From positions 153,034,352 through 153,098,351 of the forward strand of contig OZ038381.1 of the NCBI GenBank assembly GCA_964036045.1: a stretch of 64,000 nt of DNA, given 5' to 3'. The stretch is from Eutreptiella sp. 'Long Island Sound 2002' (lineage: Eukaryota; Euglenozoa; Euglenophyceae; Eutreptiales; Eutreptiaceae). Shown piece by piece: positions 1 to 10,863 of the stretch (position 1 is its first letter; every line of letters begins with the position of its first letter). The position numbers and the translations under genes are program-made. The notes beneath the pieces were generated by a model. That model made no database searches. It worked only from the letters and a program-made list of their open reading frames with translations, and was not told where the DNA came from.

Positions 1-14
1 TCAACTCATTCACC

Positions 15-464
15 ATGGACATCACACCGGACACTATTTTCAATGAACCGGTCAAAGTTGCAACCGGAAATGGCTTGGCATGGCACGACCTAGCAACCCG
101 CTACACACCGCTAACAAAGTGGCAAATGAACGCACCGCAGAAAATTTTCAAGGGAGGGGGGGACACACTGCCGCTCCACGCAGGCATAGCCGATATGTTC
201 ACTGCCCTCCATCTCCATGATGGCAATGCAATTTGGCGGAATGTTTTCAACAACTACAATGCAGCAGCAGGACGCCACGTAGATGACTGCCGTTTCAAAC
301 GGAGTGCTACGTACATCTTTCATTTTGGTCCACCATGCGTAATGCAATGGGACGGGAAGGAGTATGAACTACTCCACAACGCACTGTATGGATTTGATGG
401 AAGCATGCCACATGAGCTTCCATGTTGTGGTCGATACAGCTTGTCCCTGAGGGCATGGGTGTAG
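15..464 (+). CDS. AlkB-like 2OG-Fe(II) oxygenase, 149 aa
   Basis: The ORF starts at an ATG in a good context (caccATG) and encodes the C-terminal half of a 2-oxoglutarate/Fe(II) dioxygenase fold. The iron ligands are visible in order: His88 and Asp90 in RHVDD, then His133 in DGSMPHEL. Arg140 or Arg146 in GRYSLSLR is placed to bind 2-oxoglutarate. The pattern NxY-x-HxD followed by an FDGSMPHE turn and RYSLSLR matches AlkB-type demethylases, which remove alkyl groups from nucleic acids. At 149 residues it is shorter than typical AlkB proteins (about 200-260), and the window starts only 14 bases upstream, so an upstream exon may be missing. Substrate is unknown. It lies apart from the oxygenases of blocks A-C and is closer to AlkB than they are. 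Confidence 0.6.
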   Translation: MDITPDTIFNEPVKVATGNGLAWHDLATRYTPLTKWQMNAPQKIFKGGGDTLPLHAGIADMFTALHLHDGNAIWRNVFNNYNAAAGRHVDDCRFKRSATYIFHFGPPCVMQWDGKEYELLHNALYGFDGSMPHELPCCGRYSLSLRAWV

Positions 465-617
465 GGGCTGAGACCCACAAGTTTCCCGAATGGCGAATAC
501 ATTCTATTTCCACATCGTTCCCGACCCCATAACACAACCAAGCAAAAAAACCCTCACCCTCGAACGTGCTAACCCCCCCTACCACAGCCCACCCCGTCTC
601 TTCCGCTCCGATGGTAG

Positions 618-1440
618 CTCTTTTCTTTGCAAGGGGAGAAGGGCTCTGAAAGCAGGGAGGGAGGGGGAGTAGTGATCTACCTTCATGTCCGTGTGGTCCA
701 AAGCCACCATACATCCGCACTTGCCTTGAAACGCCCCACCTCGTTATGTGTGTCTATACTAATCCCTTGCCCTCCTCAACAGCTTACCCCTCTGAGGCTC
801 CGCCCACCTTCTAAAACCGCGTGCCATACACTACTTTTGATTCCTAAGAGTACCATGCCGACCATTTGCCTGCAACCATTTTTTTGGCACCTGCTTAGGT
901 AGTGTCCCAAGGAACCAAGTCATCTTTTTTTTGGGGGGGGAAGAAGGGTTGTGCAAATGGGGTGTGAGCGGGGAGGGTGATGTACCTTCATGGCGGTGTG
1001 GTCCAAAGCCACCGCCCCGAGTTGCTATGGCCACCGTCCGCACTAGCCCATTTGCCTACAACCATTTTCATTGGCAACTGCTTACAAAGTGTCCCAAGGA
1101 ACCAAATCATCTTTTGTTTGAGGGAGAAGAAGGGTTGTGCAAGTGCTGTGTAAGCAGGGAGGGGTGATGTACCTTCATGGCGGTGTGGTCCGAAGCCGCC
1201 GCCCCGAGTTGCTATGGCCACACGTCCACACTGGCCCATTTGCCTGCAACCATTTTTATTGGCAACTGCTTAGAAAGTGTCCCAAGGAACCAAATCATCT
1301 TTTGTTTGAGGGGGAAGAAGGGTTGTGCAAATGGGGTGTAAGCGGGGAGGTGTGATGTACCTTCATGGCGGTGTGGTCCAAAGCCACCGACCCGAGTTTC
1401 TATGGCCACACGTCCGCACTAGCCTTTCAACCCCCCCCCC
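618..1440. repeat. 188-bp tandem repeat, about 3.5 copies
   Basis: Units are recognised by the phrase TGTCCCAAGGAACCAA at 902, 1090 and 1277 and by TGTACCTTCATGGCGG at 981, 1168 and 1356, giving periods of 187-188 bp. A more diverged unit precedes them from about 618. Short ORFs here are repeats of one another and are not convincing genes. The flanks 465-617 and 1441-1720 hold nothing recognisable apart from poly-C runs. Confidence 0.8.
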
Positions 1441-1743
1441 TATATATGGGTGTCTGTTGTAAATCTAACCCACCTCAGGAGCCCACCCCCCTGAGGTTCG
1501 CAGTGCGGCTGCGAATACCCAAGCCGATGCTACCCTCCCTCGCATTGGAGTGAGGGGCGGTGCGAACCGTCGGATCACACCTGGGCCGCATAGCCAACCG
1601 TTCGGCGGTGCCCGACAAAGGTGGCACATTGGGGTCCGCCTCTCCGCTTATCCAAAACACACACATGGGTAACACCCCTACTTTCCTTGTGAGGCATCTA
1701 AGACAAATAGCAACGTCGGCATGGGAGAGGGGTGTAGATTAGA

Positions 1744-1745
<2 letters not shown>

Positions 1746-1801
<56 letters not shown>
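1746..1801. repeat. (TA)n microsatellite, first tract
   Basis: About 28 uninterrupted TA units between GAGGA and CAACAAGC; the shortest of three tracts at equivalent places in the tandem array. Confidence 0.95.
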
Positions 1802-1802
<1 letters not shown>

Positions 1803-2803
1803 ACAAGCAACAACAAGCAACAACAACAACAACACGTCTCCTTGCCGTTTTGGCCATTGCTCCGTCCCAACGCTTCGGATCATTTGCCCATGTAGCCATC
1901 TTGGAGCCTAGGTGGTGCCCTTGCCAAATCCAAGTTTTGAGCCAAAAACTCACCGGTGGCGGCCCGGGGCGGTGGCGCCAAGTCGGGAGGTGCCCTCCCA
2001 AATCTGCGCTTTTTTGGGCCAAAAACAGCCATTTTTCGCCCAAAACAGCCCTAGTAAGGGTTCAAAACAGCCAAACGAAGGCAAACGGCTGCTACACTCC
2101 ACGTGCGGATTGACTTTCTTGCGACCAAGGGACCTTTGGTGCCCTCCAACTCCACGATATGTCCGAGAAACGGCCCAAAAAGGCGCCAAAAAGCCCCAAA
2201 AACTGCGCAATGTGCACCAGCACCCCGAAACCAAGAACGGGCCGTATCTTGGGCTACGTGGCTCCAAAACGAATTCCGAGGGCACCTAGTCCACCCGCAA
2301 CCCCCCACTTTTTATGGTTTCCAAGCCCCAGAATCGGCCAACGAGACACGTAGACCCCCGTACCAGTGGTCAGTTGGTGCAGCCGGAGGGCCGGCTAGCC
2401 CACGCACAGTGGGGGCCAACGGTGGGTCCACCAGGGTCCCCAGGGCGAAAAAAATGATTTTTTCCAAAGTTGTTCCTAGACCACTTGGGATGCTCAAACA
2501 AGTGTTTTTAGGCCGTTTTGAGCCCGTGGTGGCGCGTTTTGGGCCATGGAAAATCCCAAAATGCCTTGAAAATGGGCCATTTTGGGACCAAAAATGGGTC
2601 AAAAATGGGTCAAAAAGGCGTTTTTCCAAAAATGATCCCGGACCATTTGGGATGCTGAAACAAGTGTTTTTAGCCCATTTTGAGCCCGTTTTGACCGAGT
2701 TTAGCCCCTTCCACCACATGTATGCACCACTTTGTGCCCTTCGCACGCACCTTAGAGCCGTGTGGTGGAGCCACCTAGAGTTGGGAGAGGGGTGTAGATT
2801 GGA

Positions 2804-2984
<181 letters not shown>

Positions 2985-3985
2985 ACAAGCAACAACAAGC
3001 AACAACAACAACAACACGTCTCCTTGCCGTTTTGGCCATTGCTCCGTCCCAACGCTTCGGATCATTTGCTCATGTAGCCATCTTGGAGCCTAGGTGGTGC
3101 CCTTGCCAAATCCAAGTTTTGAGCCAAAAACTCACCGGTGGCGGCCCGGGGCGGTGGCGCCAAGTCGGGAGGTGCCCTCCCAAATCTGCGCTTTTTTGGG
3201 CCAAAAACAGCCATTTTTCGCCCAAAACAGCCCTAGTAAGGGTTCAAAACAGCCAAACGAAGGCAAACGGCTGCTACACTCCACGTGCGGATTGACTTTC
3301 TTGCGACCAAGGGACCTTTGGTGCCCTCCAACTCCACGATATGTCCGAGAAACGGCCCAAAAAGGCGCCAAAAAGCCCCAAAAACTGCGCAATGTGCACC
3401 AGCACCCCGAAACCAAGAACGGGCCGTATCTTGGGCTACGTGGCTCCAAAACGAATTCCGAGGGCACCTAGTCCACCCGCAACCCCCCACTTTTTATGGT
3501 TTCCAAGCCCCAGAATCGGCCAACGAGACACGTAGACCCCCGTACCAGTGGTCAGTTGGTGCAGCCGGAGGGCCGGCTAGCCCACGCACAGTGGGGGCCA
3601 ACGGTGGGTCCACCAGGGTCCCCAGGGCGAAAAAAATGATTTTTTCCAAAGTTGTTCCTAGACCACTTGGGATGCTCAAACAAGTGTTTTTAGGCCGTTT
3701 TGAGCCCGTGGTGGCGCGTTTTGGGCCATGGAAAATCCCAAAATGCCTTGAAAATGGGCCATTTTGGGACCAAAAATGGGTCAAAAATGGGTCAAAAAGG
3801 CGTTTTTCCAAAAATGATCCCGGACCATTTGGGATGCTGAAACAAGTGTTTTTAGCCCATTTTGAGCCCGTTTTGACCGAGTTTAGCCCCTTCCACCACA
3901 TGTATGCACCACTTTGTGCCCTTCGCACGCACCTTAGAGCCGTGTGGTGGAGCCACCTAGAGTTGGGAGAGGGGTGTAGATTGGA

Positions 3986-4154
<169 letters not shown>

Positions 4155-4386
4155 CTGACGGTCAGAACGTGGGTACCACTCCGCAGCCGCAAAGGCCAGA
4201 CGGACTCTCGGGACTCTCTGCCGTCCACCACCCAAAAGCCCAAAGCCAAAGCCACAGTAAGGTTCAAAAAGGGACCGGTGGTCAAACCTCACCACCATCA
4301 TTCGTCCCGACGGCGGAACCACCTTTTCTTGCGCTCAGGGGGTGGCAAACACCACTGTACAATAACGAACAATATATGAGGCAGCG

Positions 4387-7300
4387 TTAGCGCCGCCACC
4401 ACTGTGGCGTCTCCTGCGACGTTGCTGCTGCTGCGGTGTGGGTGTGCGGTGGCGGTGTGTGAAAAAAAAGAGGCTGGGACATCTGCCGTCCACGAGCCTC
4501 ATCGGGGTCTGGCGACCGCGACCTATCCCCCCACCCCTCCCCTCCCCCCCACCCCTCCCCCCCTTCCCCTTCCCCCTCTCCCTCCGAGAACTGGGTGAAC
4601 ATGTCCACGTCGCTGGCATGCCACGCGTCGGGGTCGTCCTCAACAGCTGTGCAGAACACGCAGGACATGCAGCACATGCAGGCGGTCACCAGGGACATGT
4701 GTGGGGACAGCGCGGAGAGCGTGCAAAACGTCTGGAACACGAAGCGATGGCGCCAGGGACACAACGGGAGACACCGTGCGGAACGAATACGACGCGCGGC
4801 ACGCACCTGTGACCTGGTTCGCCAGTGTCCATCTTTGGTTCTTCCACCTCCTCCTGCTTGATCGGCAGGTCGTCCATCGGGCCGGCTTCCTCGGGCAGGC
4901 ATCTTGCGGCGACGGGGCTGGCGGTTGCTGGAGCTGTTCTTGGGGCGGCGGTGGCGGTGGGTGCAGCTGCTGCGGCTGGGGCGGCGGTGGTGGTGGGTGG
5001 TGCTGCTGGTAGTATTGCGGCGGTGGTGGCGGGATGCGATCCGGCTCCCACTCCGCCTTCATACCCGGTTCTTCCCATTCCTCATCCTGGTACTGCGGCT
5101 GCTGCCCGTACATCTGGCCGTACCGCTGACCATACTGCCCATACTGTTGCCCGTACTGCGGCGGTTGGTACGGCACCGGTACTGCGGGGGATATTGCGGC
5201 AGCGGCAGCTGCCGGGGCATGGCCTGTGACATGGAACGCATATTAAGCGCGGCGAACACAGTTATTGTCACCAGAGCCGAATCCGGAGACATCACGCGGA
5301 ACGTCTGGAGCGCGCAGAACAAACAAGGAGGCCGCCAGGGACAGTGCAAGAGACAGCGTGCATCACGTGCATCGCGCAAACAGCACCACACCTTGTGGCG
5401 CTTCCATGCTTGAAATTCTTGGCACTCTGCCTGCCGCACCAGAGTCCACGTCTTCTGCTCCGGCTCCTCAGTCAGCCCGTGGTCGGCCTCGAGCATGTAC
5501 CTCAACAGTCCAGCTGCCCGCACGGTTCGGTTGTACTTCTAGATCAACTCCTCCAGATCCATGTCCATCACATCCTTGACGTGGAAGCCTGAGACGTCCG
5601 ACATCTGCGACCGCGGCCCTCGAGGCCGGCCTCCAGTGCCGAGGACTCCCCGAGCCTCTCGTCCAAAAAGGCTTGCCAGCGGGATACCCACGGGTTTCGG
5701 CTTTGGGTCCTCCGCCTCGAATTCCCCGGCCTCCGCGCAACCACTAACGCAATCGCCAACACGACGGAGAATACTCTTTGCCGCACCCTCTGCCCCGGCG
5801 GTTGGGTACAGCGTCTGGAAATGCTCCACTGCCTTCGTGACCGAACTGCAGTTCTTCGTTCCATAGGACAGCACAGCTTGGATCGTCCGCGGCTCAGCGC
5901 GGCTCAGCATGGTCGCGGCGAGGCCCAGATCTTGACGCACTGCAGGACACGAAACACGCGCTCAACGACATGCATGTCTCCAGGGACACATGCGGAGACG
6001 ACGTGCGCAACGAATTGGACGCGCGCAACACGAGCGACGGTCCCCGGGGACGCAAGGAAAGCCTCCATGCACAGCAGTCTGAACGTAGTGCACACGCATA
6101 CCTTCAGCCCCGGTTGCCGCCTTTAGCTGCCCGCAGCAGTTCTTGTAATGGTGCACGAACGTCCCCAGCGAGTACCCGTACTCGTTGTTGAAGAAGCTCT
6201 TGAGGATCTCGATGGAATCGAACATGGTGCGCCGATCCGGTGAACTTCTCCTGCCTTGTCTGCCCAGCGGGGAGCTTGCTTGGCGGGCGGCCATGGGTCT
6301 CCACCAGGAAATGGGGCCTCGCCTTCTCCTTCCCCTTCTCCGGCGCCTCCATCTTTGCCGCCTTCAAGACACCCTCCTGCTGCACTGGGCTCTTCTCGGC
6401 ACTCTCGTCGCTCTCACTGCTGCTTGAGCTGCCGCTGCTGCTACTCGTGCTGCTCTTGCTGCTGCCACTCTTGGAGCTGCTGCTGCTTGCACTTCCCAAT
6501 GGTGACAGTGGTTCCTCCGGCACTTCCAGGTGTGTCGAGCGTGGGGCGCGCCGGGGCTGCGAAGCCATCCGCGCTGGCTCCGCCTTGATCTGCTGCACCT
6601 CCTCCTCGAAAGCATCGTCGTCGTCTTCTCCCACGATCCTCTTCGCCTTCCCCTTTGGGTCCTTTTTCTTTGGCTTTGCTTCTTCTTTCCGCTCCTCCCG
6701 CTTCTCTTCCTTCCTTCCTTCCGGCTTGCCCTTGCTCTTGTCTTCGGCCTTGTGCTTCTTCTTCTCCTTTTTCTCCTTCTTCTGCTTTTTGTCCCCCTGC
6801 AGGACACAAAGAACGCGTAAAACACGATCAATGTCGCCAGGGACACTACGAGGGACAACGCGCGCGACGCGCAAAACACATAGGACAGTTCAGACAGGCT
6901 CCAGGGACCGATACAAAGACAACACCACGGACGTCCGGAATATGCAGAACATGTACCTTTTCGGGTTCATCGGGGATAAAACCCCAGAATGATCCAGCAC
7001 GGATCTTGTCGACGCTGATGGACACGGTGCCGAGCAAAGAAGCGCGGGGGGCAGGGAGGAGGTGCTGTAACTCATCGTAATCAAACACTCCGAGCCCGTA
7101 GATAATCGAAGTATACCTGTGCTCTGGTGCCCTCGATCTTGCGGCCCTTCTCCTTTGTTGTACGGACCATGTACGTGCAGGACTGCGTCAGCGTCAGAAC
7201 CCAATGATTGCTCTTCGTCTTTTTATCATACACTTCCCATGCCGGAGACCCACCCGGCATGGTACCCGGCTGCAAAGAAGGGGTGAAATCACCAGCGGCA

Positions 7301-7768
7301 CACGAAGACGCAACACGTGAAACTCGAGCAACTCGAACACTGCACACATACATGTTTGCTGCTGCACTTGAAAAACCACCGCCGCATTCTGGTCGTTCGT
7401 GACGTCGCAGCACGACATGGGGTCGCAGTCGGTGAGGTGGGTGTGGGGTAGCTGGTACTGACTGGGGTACAAAGGCAGCATGGCACATAGTGCTGAGCAA
7501 CGAAACAAAAATCCTGCACAGGTGCTGGGAAACACTGAGAACGTGCAGAACAGGCAATTCGGCCCTGGGGACAAGAGCAGAGCCACCACGCACCACCCGC
7601 AGAGCAAGCCCTCTCAGGGCGTAAATGACGCGACTTGGACATGTACACGCAGTTCTCCGAAGGCCCCCTGTGGGCCACGGCGGTGTCACGCTCAGGGCGT
7701 AACTGACGCGACTTGGACATGTACACGCAGTTCTCCCTCACACATGCATTGCAAGGCGTGCACAAGTG
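4387..7768 (-). CDS. Split gene for a low-complexity charged protein; function unknown
   Basis: I do not recognise this gene. Reading the minus strand, exon pieces are: a stretch ending CSSKH, then [23 protein letters not shown] (about 7085-7269); [16 protein letters not shown] up to PDEPEK (about 6957-7090); a Lys/Glu-rich then Ser-rich piece (about 6260-6796); [18 protein letters not shown] (6102-6230); an exon with [20 protein letters not shown] (5392-5939); a prion-like Tyr/Gln/Pro-rich exon (4814-5223); and an acidic tail (4387-4646). Introns join AG|GT at most borders and belong to one repeated family. A TAG sits in frame at 5539-5541 between DLEELI and [12 protein letters not shown]. 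Frames slip by one at about 6235 and 4905, so the exact protein is uncertain. A nuclear RNA- or chromatin-related role would suit the composition, but that is a guess. The 5' end was not found. Confidence 0.55.
4647..4813 (-). other. Intron of the introner-like family
   Basis: The donor is CCAG|GTCACAG and the acceptor GTTCTGCACAG|C. Using this donor joins DTGEP in frame to [10 protein letters not shown]. Inside are GTCCCTGGCGCC and GTCCCTGGTGACC, phrases shared with the other introns of this gene, and CATGTCCTGC near the acceptor. Confidence 0.65.
5224..5391 (-). other. Intron of the introner-like family
   Basis: 168 bp, CACAAG|GTGTGGTGC to CATGTCACAG|GCC. It contains GTCCCTGGCGGCC and CCAGACGTTCCGCG, close to phrases in the introns at 4647-4813 and 6797-6956. 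Confidence 0.65.
5940..6101 (-). other. Intron of the introner-like family
   Basis: 162 bp, GCTGAAG|GTATGCGTG to GTGTCCTGCAG|TGCG. It contains GTCCCCGGGGACC and GTCCCTGGAGAC, and shares the TGTCCTGCAG acceptor with the intron at 6797-6956. Confidence 0.7.
6797..6956 (-). other. Intron of the introner-like family
   Basis: 160 bp, GAAAAG|GTACATGTTC to GTGTCCTGCAG|G. It contains GTCCCTGGAGCC and GTCCCTGGCGAC. Both borders are clean because coding-like sequence stops and resumes exactly there. Confidence 0.7.
7270..7351 (-). other. Intron, 82 bp, weakly like the introner family
   Basis: The donor GTATGTGTGCAG and acceptor TTCTTTGCAG|CCG join CSSKH to [12 protein letters not shown] in phase 0. 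The central GTCCC phrase of the other introns is absent, so this may be an ordinary intron or a shortened member. Confidence 0.5.
7516..7598 (-). other. Probable intron of the introner-like family
   Basis: Borders are approximate. The minus strand shows GTGGTGCGTGG near the donor, GTCCCCAGGGCC in the middle and TGTTCTGCACGTTCTCAG towards the acceptor, all resembling the other introns. Confidence 0.4.
7618..7738. repeat. 45-bp direct duplication inside an exon
   Basis: The phrase GACGCGACTTGGACATGTAC followed by ACGCAGTTCTCC occurs twice, about 75 bp apart. In one minus-strand frame both copies read [10 protein letters not shown]-x-LRPER. Whether this exon frame is the real one is uncertain. 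Confidence 0.7.
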
Positions 7769-7876
7769 CTGCAAAACATGTAAAACATACTTCACAAAGT
7801 AATTGGCGCCGGGGACAGTTGTGGAGCCAGGCGTGAGAAGCGCGCGGCACGCGCGGGACACACGCGACGTTGTTAC
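7769..7876 (-). other. Intron of the introner-like family, 108 bp
   Basis: From AG|GTAACAACGTCGCG to ACATGTTTTGCAG|CACTTG. It contains GTCCCGCGCGTGCC and GTCCCCGGCGCC. This is the most upstream member seen for this gene. Confidence 0.55.
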
Positions 7877-8229
7877 CTACTTGTATGGGGTCATGCAGGA
7901 CATGTAGGACACGTATGACAGTGGAGCCATGGTCAGCAAAGTGGCTCTACACCCAAAAATGATGAAATTACAAAAAACGGACACTTCCAGTGCGTTCCTC
8001 GCCCTCAAAAACCCCTAGAGCCAACCAAACCTCAGCGGAGACATGCACGACAAATTCGCCTCCCGAGAGCCATAGACAAAGGAATATGAGCGAAGCAGAA
8101 GACCACGAGAAGCATCCTTGTTTGATGTCCCATCCGAAATGTCAAATGTGATCCACTTCCGCATGTTACATATACCTAATATACACACTTATGCATATTG
8201 CACATCATAGCATATCACATGATATATAC
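7877..8229. other. No gene seen
   Basis: Sequence between the split gene and block A. It contains AAAAACCCCTAGAGCC at about 8008, a phrase (CCCCTAG) also found at several other block borders (14886, 21667, 25874). No ORF of interest. Confidence 0.5.
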
Positions 8230-10044
8230 CTACATGTGCTTTGGTGCACGATGCTTCGTCCGCATGCGTGGCATGCCAAACCTGATCCCCGCTCTACCCA
8301 AGCCCTTTTCCCCAAACCACAACCGGATGCCCCAATCAAGGGCATCCAGGTGCAAAGCATGCCTTAGTCCCCATCGGGTGACATAAGGCTTGCTCACCTT
8401 CCACCCTTGAAAACAATGGCGGAAGTCCATTTTAAAACTTTTGTTCCTCCATTCCGTGGGAATGGAGGAAAACTTAATAAAATTCCCCCACCTTTGGAGG
8501 TGTACCCCACTGTGGCACACCACCCAATGCACCCAAACCGGAACACTCCACCCCAATGCCCCCCATGCCTTGGTGAATTGTGTAACCATGCATGCATAAC
8601 GTTGGTGTTGATCCATGGGAACAGGACCCACATGGCGCCAAATCTTTTGCATATAGTAACAGGCCTGCAACATGAGGTGCAGGACGGCACTCGTTTTGAG
8701 CCACATGTTGCCCTCCCACCTCACAACATGGGTACAATACATTGCAACAATGCGCACCAACTCGGCGTGCAACTCGGGTGTTTCGAAAAAAAGACGGGAG
8801 GCGTTAACGTCGAGAGTGTGTTCCTTCTCTTTCGAGGGAGCACGCATCACTCTCTCAGCCACGGGGATGTGCTTCGCTTCTTGGCGGAGGTTAGAAATGA
8901 AATGGGACACGGCCCTTAGAGCTCCTGGTGAGCCCCATGTGCGGGCGCTGTCCTTGAGACGTTTCCCAATGCCTGTCCCCACCCTTGCAAAACAATGTGC
9001 CAAATTTGCAACATTGCGGACGGGAGGGATGCAAGACATAAGGGACCCAATGCGAGGAAGCACTGGAAAATCTGCAATTGCAAACAAATGGGCTTGGAAT
9101 TGATCATACTTGAGATTGCAATTCCAACATTTCCCACACGAACCCGACATCATGACTTTCCCATCCCCACTTTTAAAAAACAATGATTTTTTGGGAGTTC
9201 CCCCAATTTCTATGCCGCCCTCGGCTTCAAGTTTTTTGACTTGGTCATTCAATTTCCCCACGGCATCCATCCTTTGCAGATGGGCCATATCATCCCCCCC
9301 ATCAAAAACCCACCATGAGGCCCATGCCTGACCATCATGGTGTGCCCCCCTATCCTCCCATAGTTCCACAAACACGTCACAGCGTGGGGCACTGGCATTA
9401 TGAAAAACAGTGGCATCAGAACAGATTACAACAGCCAAATATGTATTCTCCTCATACTTCCTAATGTTAATTGTCCTCAGCATGGGCACATGCAACCATG
9501 GTGGTGACAATATCATGCAATTCCACCACCCCACATGTCTGGGTACCCCCTTTAGTGGCCACCTTCAAAACCCTTCCCTTGGACAGGTAAGGTGTGATGG
9601 TCTTACGCATTGCCATCACATGGTCCCAAGTGCATGTGGTGCTCATGTAACCCCTTCAATGCCCGGATGGAAAAGTGGTGCCGCCGCATCTATCGGAGTA
9701 GGTTAATTGCCTCCTTGTCGGCCGCATCCACCTCACCATCTTTCCAAATAATCATGAGGCATTGGGCATGGGGTCGCAAAAGTACATCGTCACCAAGCAA
9801 TGCCGATGCTACCGATTGCATCCACAAACGTCTTTGCCGTTGCCCTCTTTCCCCGCAATCCTAATGTAAAAAAACCAGGGTGGGCCATAACATGTGAAAC
9901 AAAATAATGTGGTGGCGTTGACGTTTGTGGATGCAGAGCACATACTGCATAGGGGGTCAAGTGCCGGCGTTTGATTCCCTCACAAAAATCTTGAATGCTC
10001 TCCAAACAGAGCCCCTTCTCCTTCGGAGGGGCATTCGCAAACAT
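8230..10044 (-). CDS. Block A transposase-like protein (A1)
   Basis: The main exon (8230-9534) aligns with the proteins at 14951-16714 and 21671-22620. Candidate acidic residues at aligned places are Asp40 (VVICSDAT), Asp124 (KSGDGKV) and Glu361 (PTEWRNKSFK); Cys136 and Cys139 (CWNC) follow the second Asp, and WVHWVVCHSGVH precedes the Glu. Upstream coding stretches (9607-9790 and 9790-10044) hold PPKEKGLCLESIQDFCEG, which resembles the start of the block B protein. The frame in the second stretch crosses TAG at 9690-9692 (INLLR-TAG-MRRHHFS). A GTAAGACC donor at about 9607 suggests an intron before the main exon. A DDE transposase is the best reading. The family is not one I can name, and a domesticated or dead copy is possible. 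Confidence 0.55.
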
Positions 10045-10167
10045 AGTGCTTACAATAATTGCTGCAGAGACATGTGCCAGGCATATGTGGGCCAGTGGCC
10101 CAATGGAACTGTGCGCACAGGCGCATGCAACAGGCGCACATCATGTAAGATTTAGCACAAATCGTTC

Positions 10168-10255
10168 GCCGTATACTTCGAGTATACGGCCGTATACTCA
10201 CAGGTATACAGCCGTATACTCGGAGGTATACGGCCGTATACTAGTAGTATACGGT
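10168..10255. repeat. Block A palindrome cluster, GTATACGGCCGTATAC
   Basis: About four copies of GTATAC-(T)CGGCCG-like palindromes (perfect form GTATACGGCCGTATAC) lie between A1 and the oxygenase remnant. The same motif recurs at 12091-12270 and nowhere else that I saw. Confidence 0.9.
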
Positions 10256-10260
10256 GCTCA

Positions 10261-10830
10261 CTAGTGGCCCCAAGGACGAAAGCCATAGGCCAATAACTCC
10301 TCAACACACTCATCCGGGAGGCAATCTGTGTTGCACCCATTGTAGAAAACAATGGCATAGCGCTCCCCCCTCCATGGGACAGGCCCGTGGTGGGCTTTGG
10401 AGTTGAAAACCAGACCCGGCCAGCCCTTGTAGGCCTTCGCATCCACAACACCACCTCCATGTACATCCAACCGCATCGGGGGTCAATTGCATGGGACTAT
10501 GGAGCACTCCACCTGTTTCAACACAGACCTCCCCACCACTATGCGCCTCGACAACGCAGATGGCGAAAAGCTCATATGGCGATGGCCCGGCATTCTTTGT
10601 GAAGTATCAGTTTGTACCACTTGAATGGTGGGCCAATGGAACCACCTTGGAAAATTTGCATGCGCATGTGGATTTGAAAGGCAAATTAGCTCCCTTTGCC
10701 TTTCATTCCCGCTGCACAAGTGCGCACAGCGCCAATCCTTCCCCTGCCTGCGTGTCCCTGTAGCCCCAAAATGCACATTGTGCACTTGTACACCCAAGAT
10801 GTGCACCTTGCGGTACACCAACTCTCGGCA
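10261..10830 (-). pseudogene. 2OG-Fe(II) oxygenase remnant in block A
   Basis: One frame gives FAICVVEAHSGGEVCVETGG and, after a frame change, GLVFNSKAHHGPVPWRGERY then AIVFYN. The HHGPVPWRGERYAIVFY phrase has the shape of the distal His and 2OG-binding Arg segment of 2OG oxygenases ('H-x-V-x-P-x-x-G-x-RYS'). The two halves are not in one frame, and a TGA interrupts the alternative frame. An intron, an indel or decay would each explain this. The gene sits between the A palindrome cluster and A2. Confidence 0.45.
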
Positions 10831-10863
10831 TAAAGCTGCAAGGGCGGGGTTGGATGGGGGTAG

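Noticed and set aside
4387-7900. Repeated intron words as coding repeats
   Set aside because: They carry GT-AG borders and interrupt otherwise coding-like exons; frames do not stay open across them in a shared phase.
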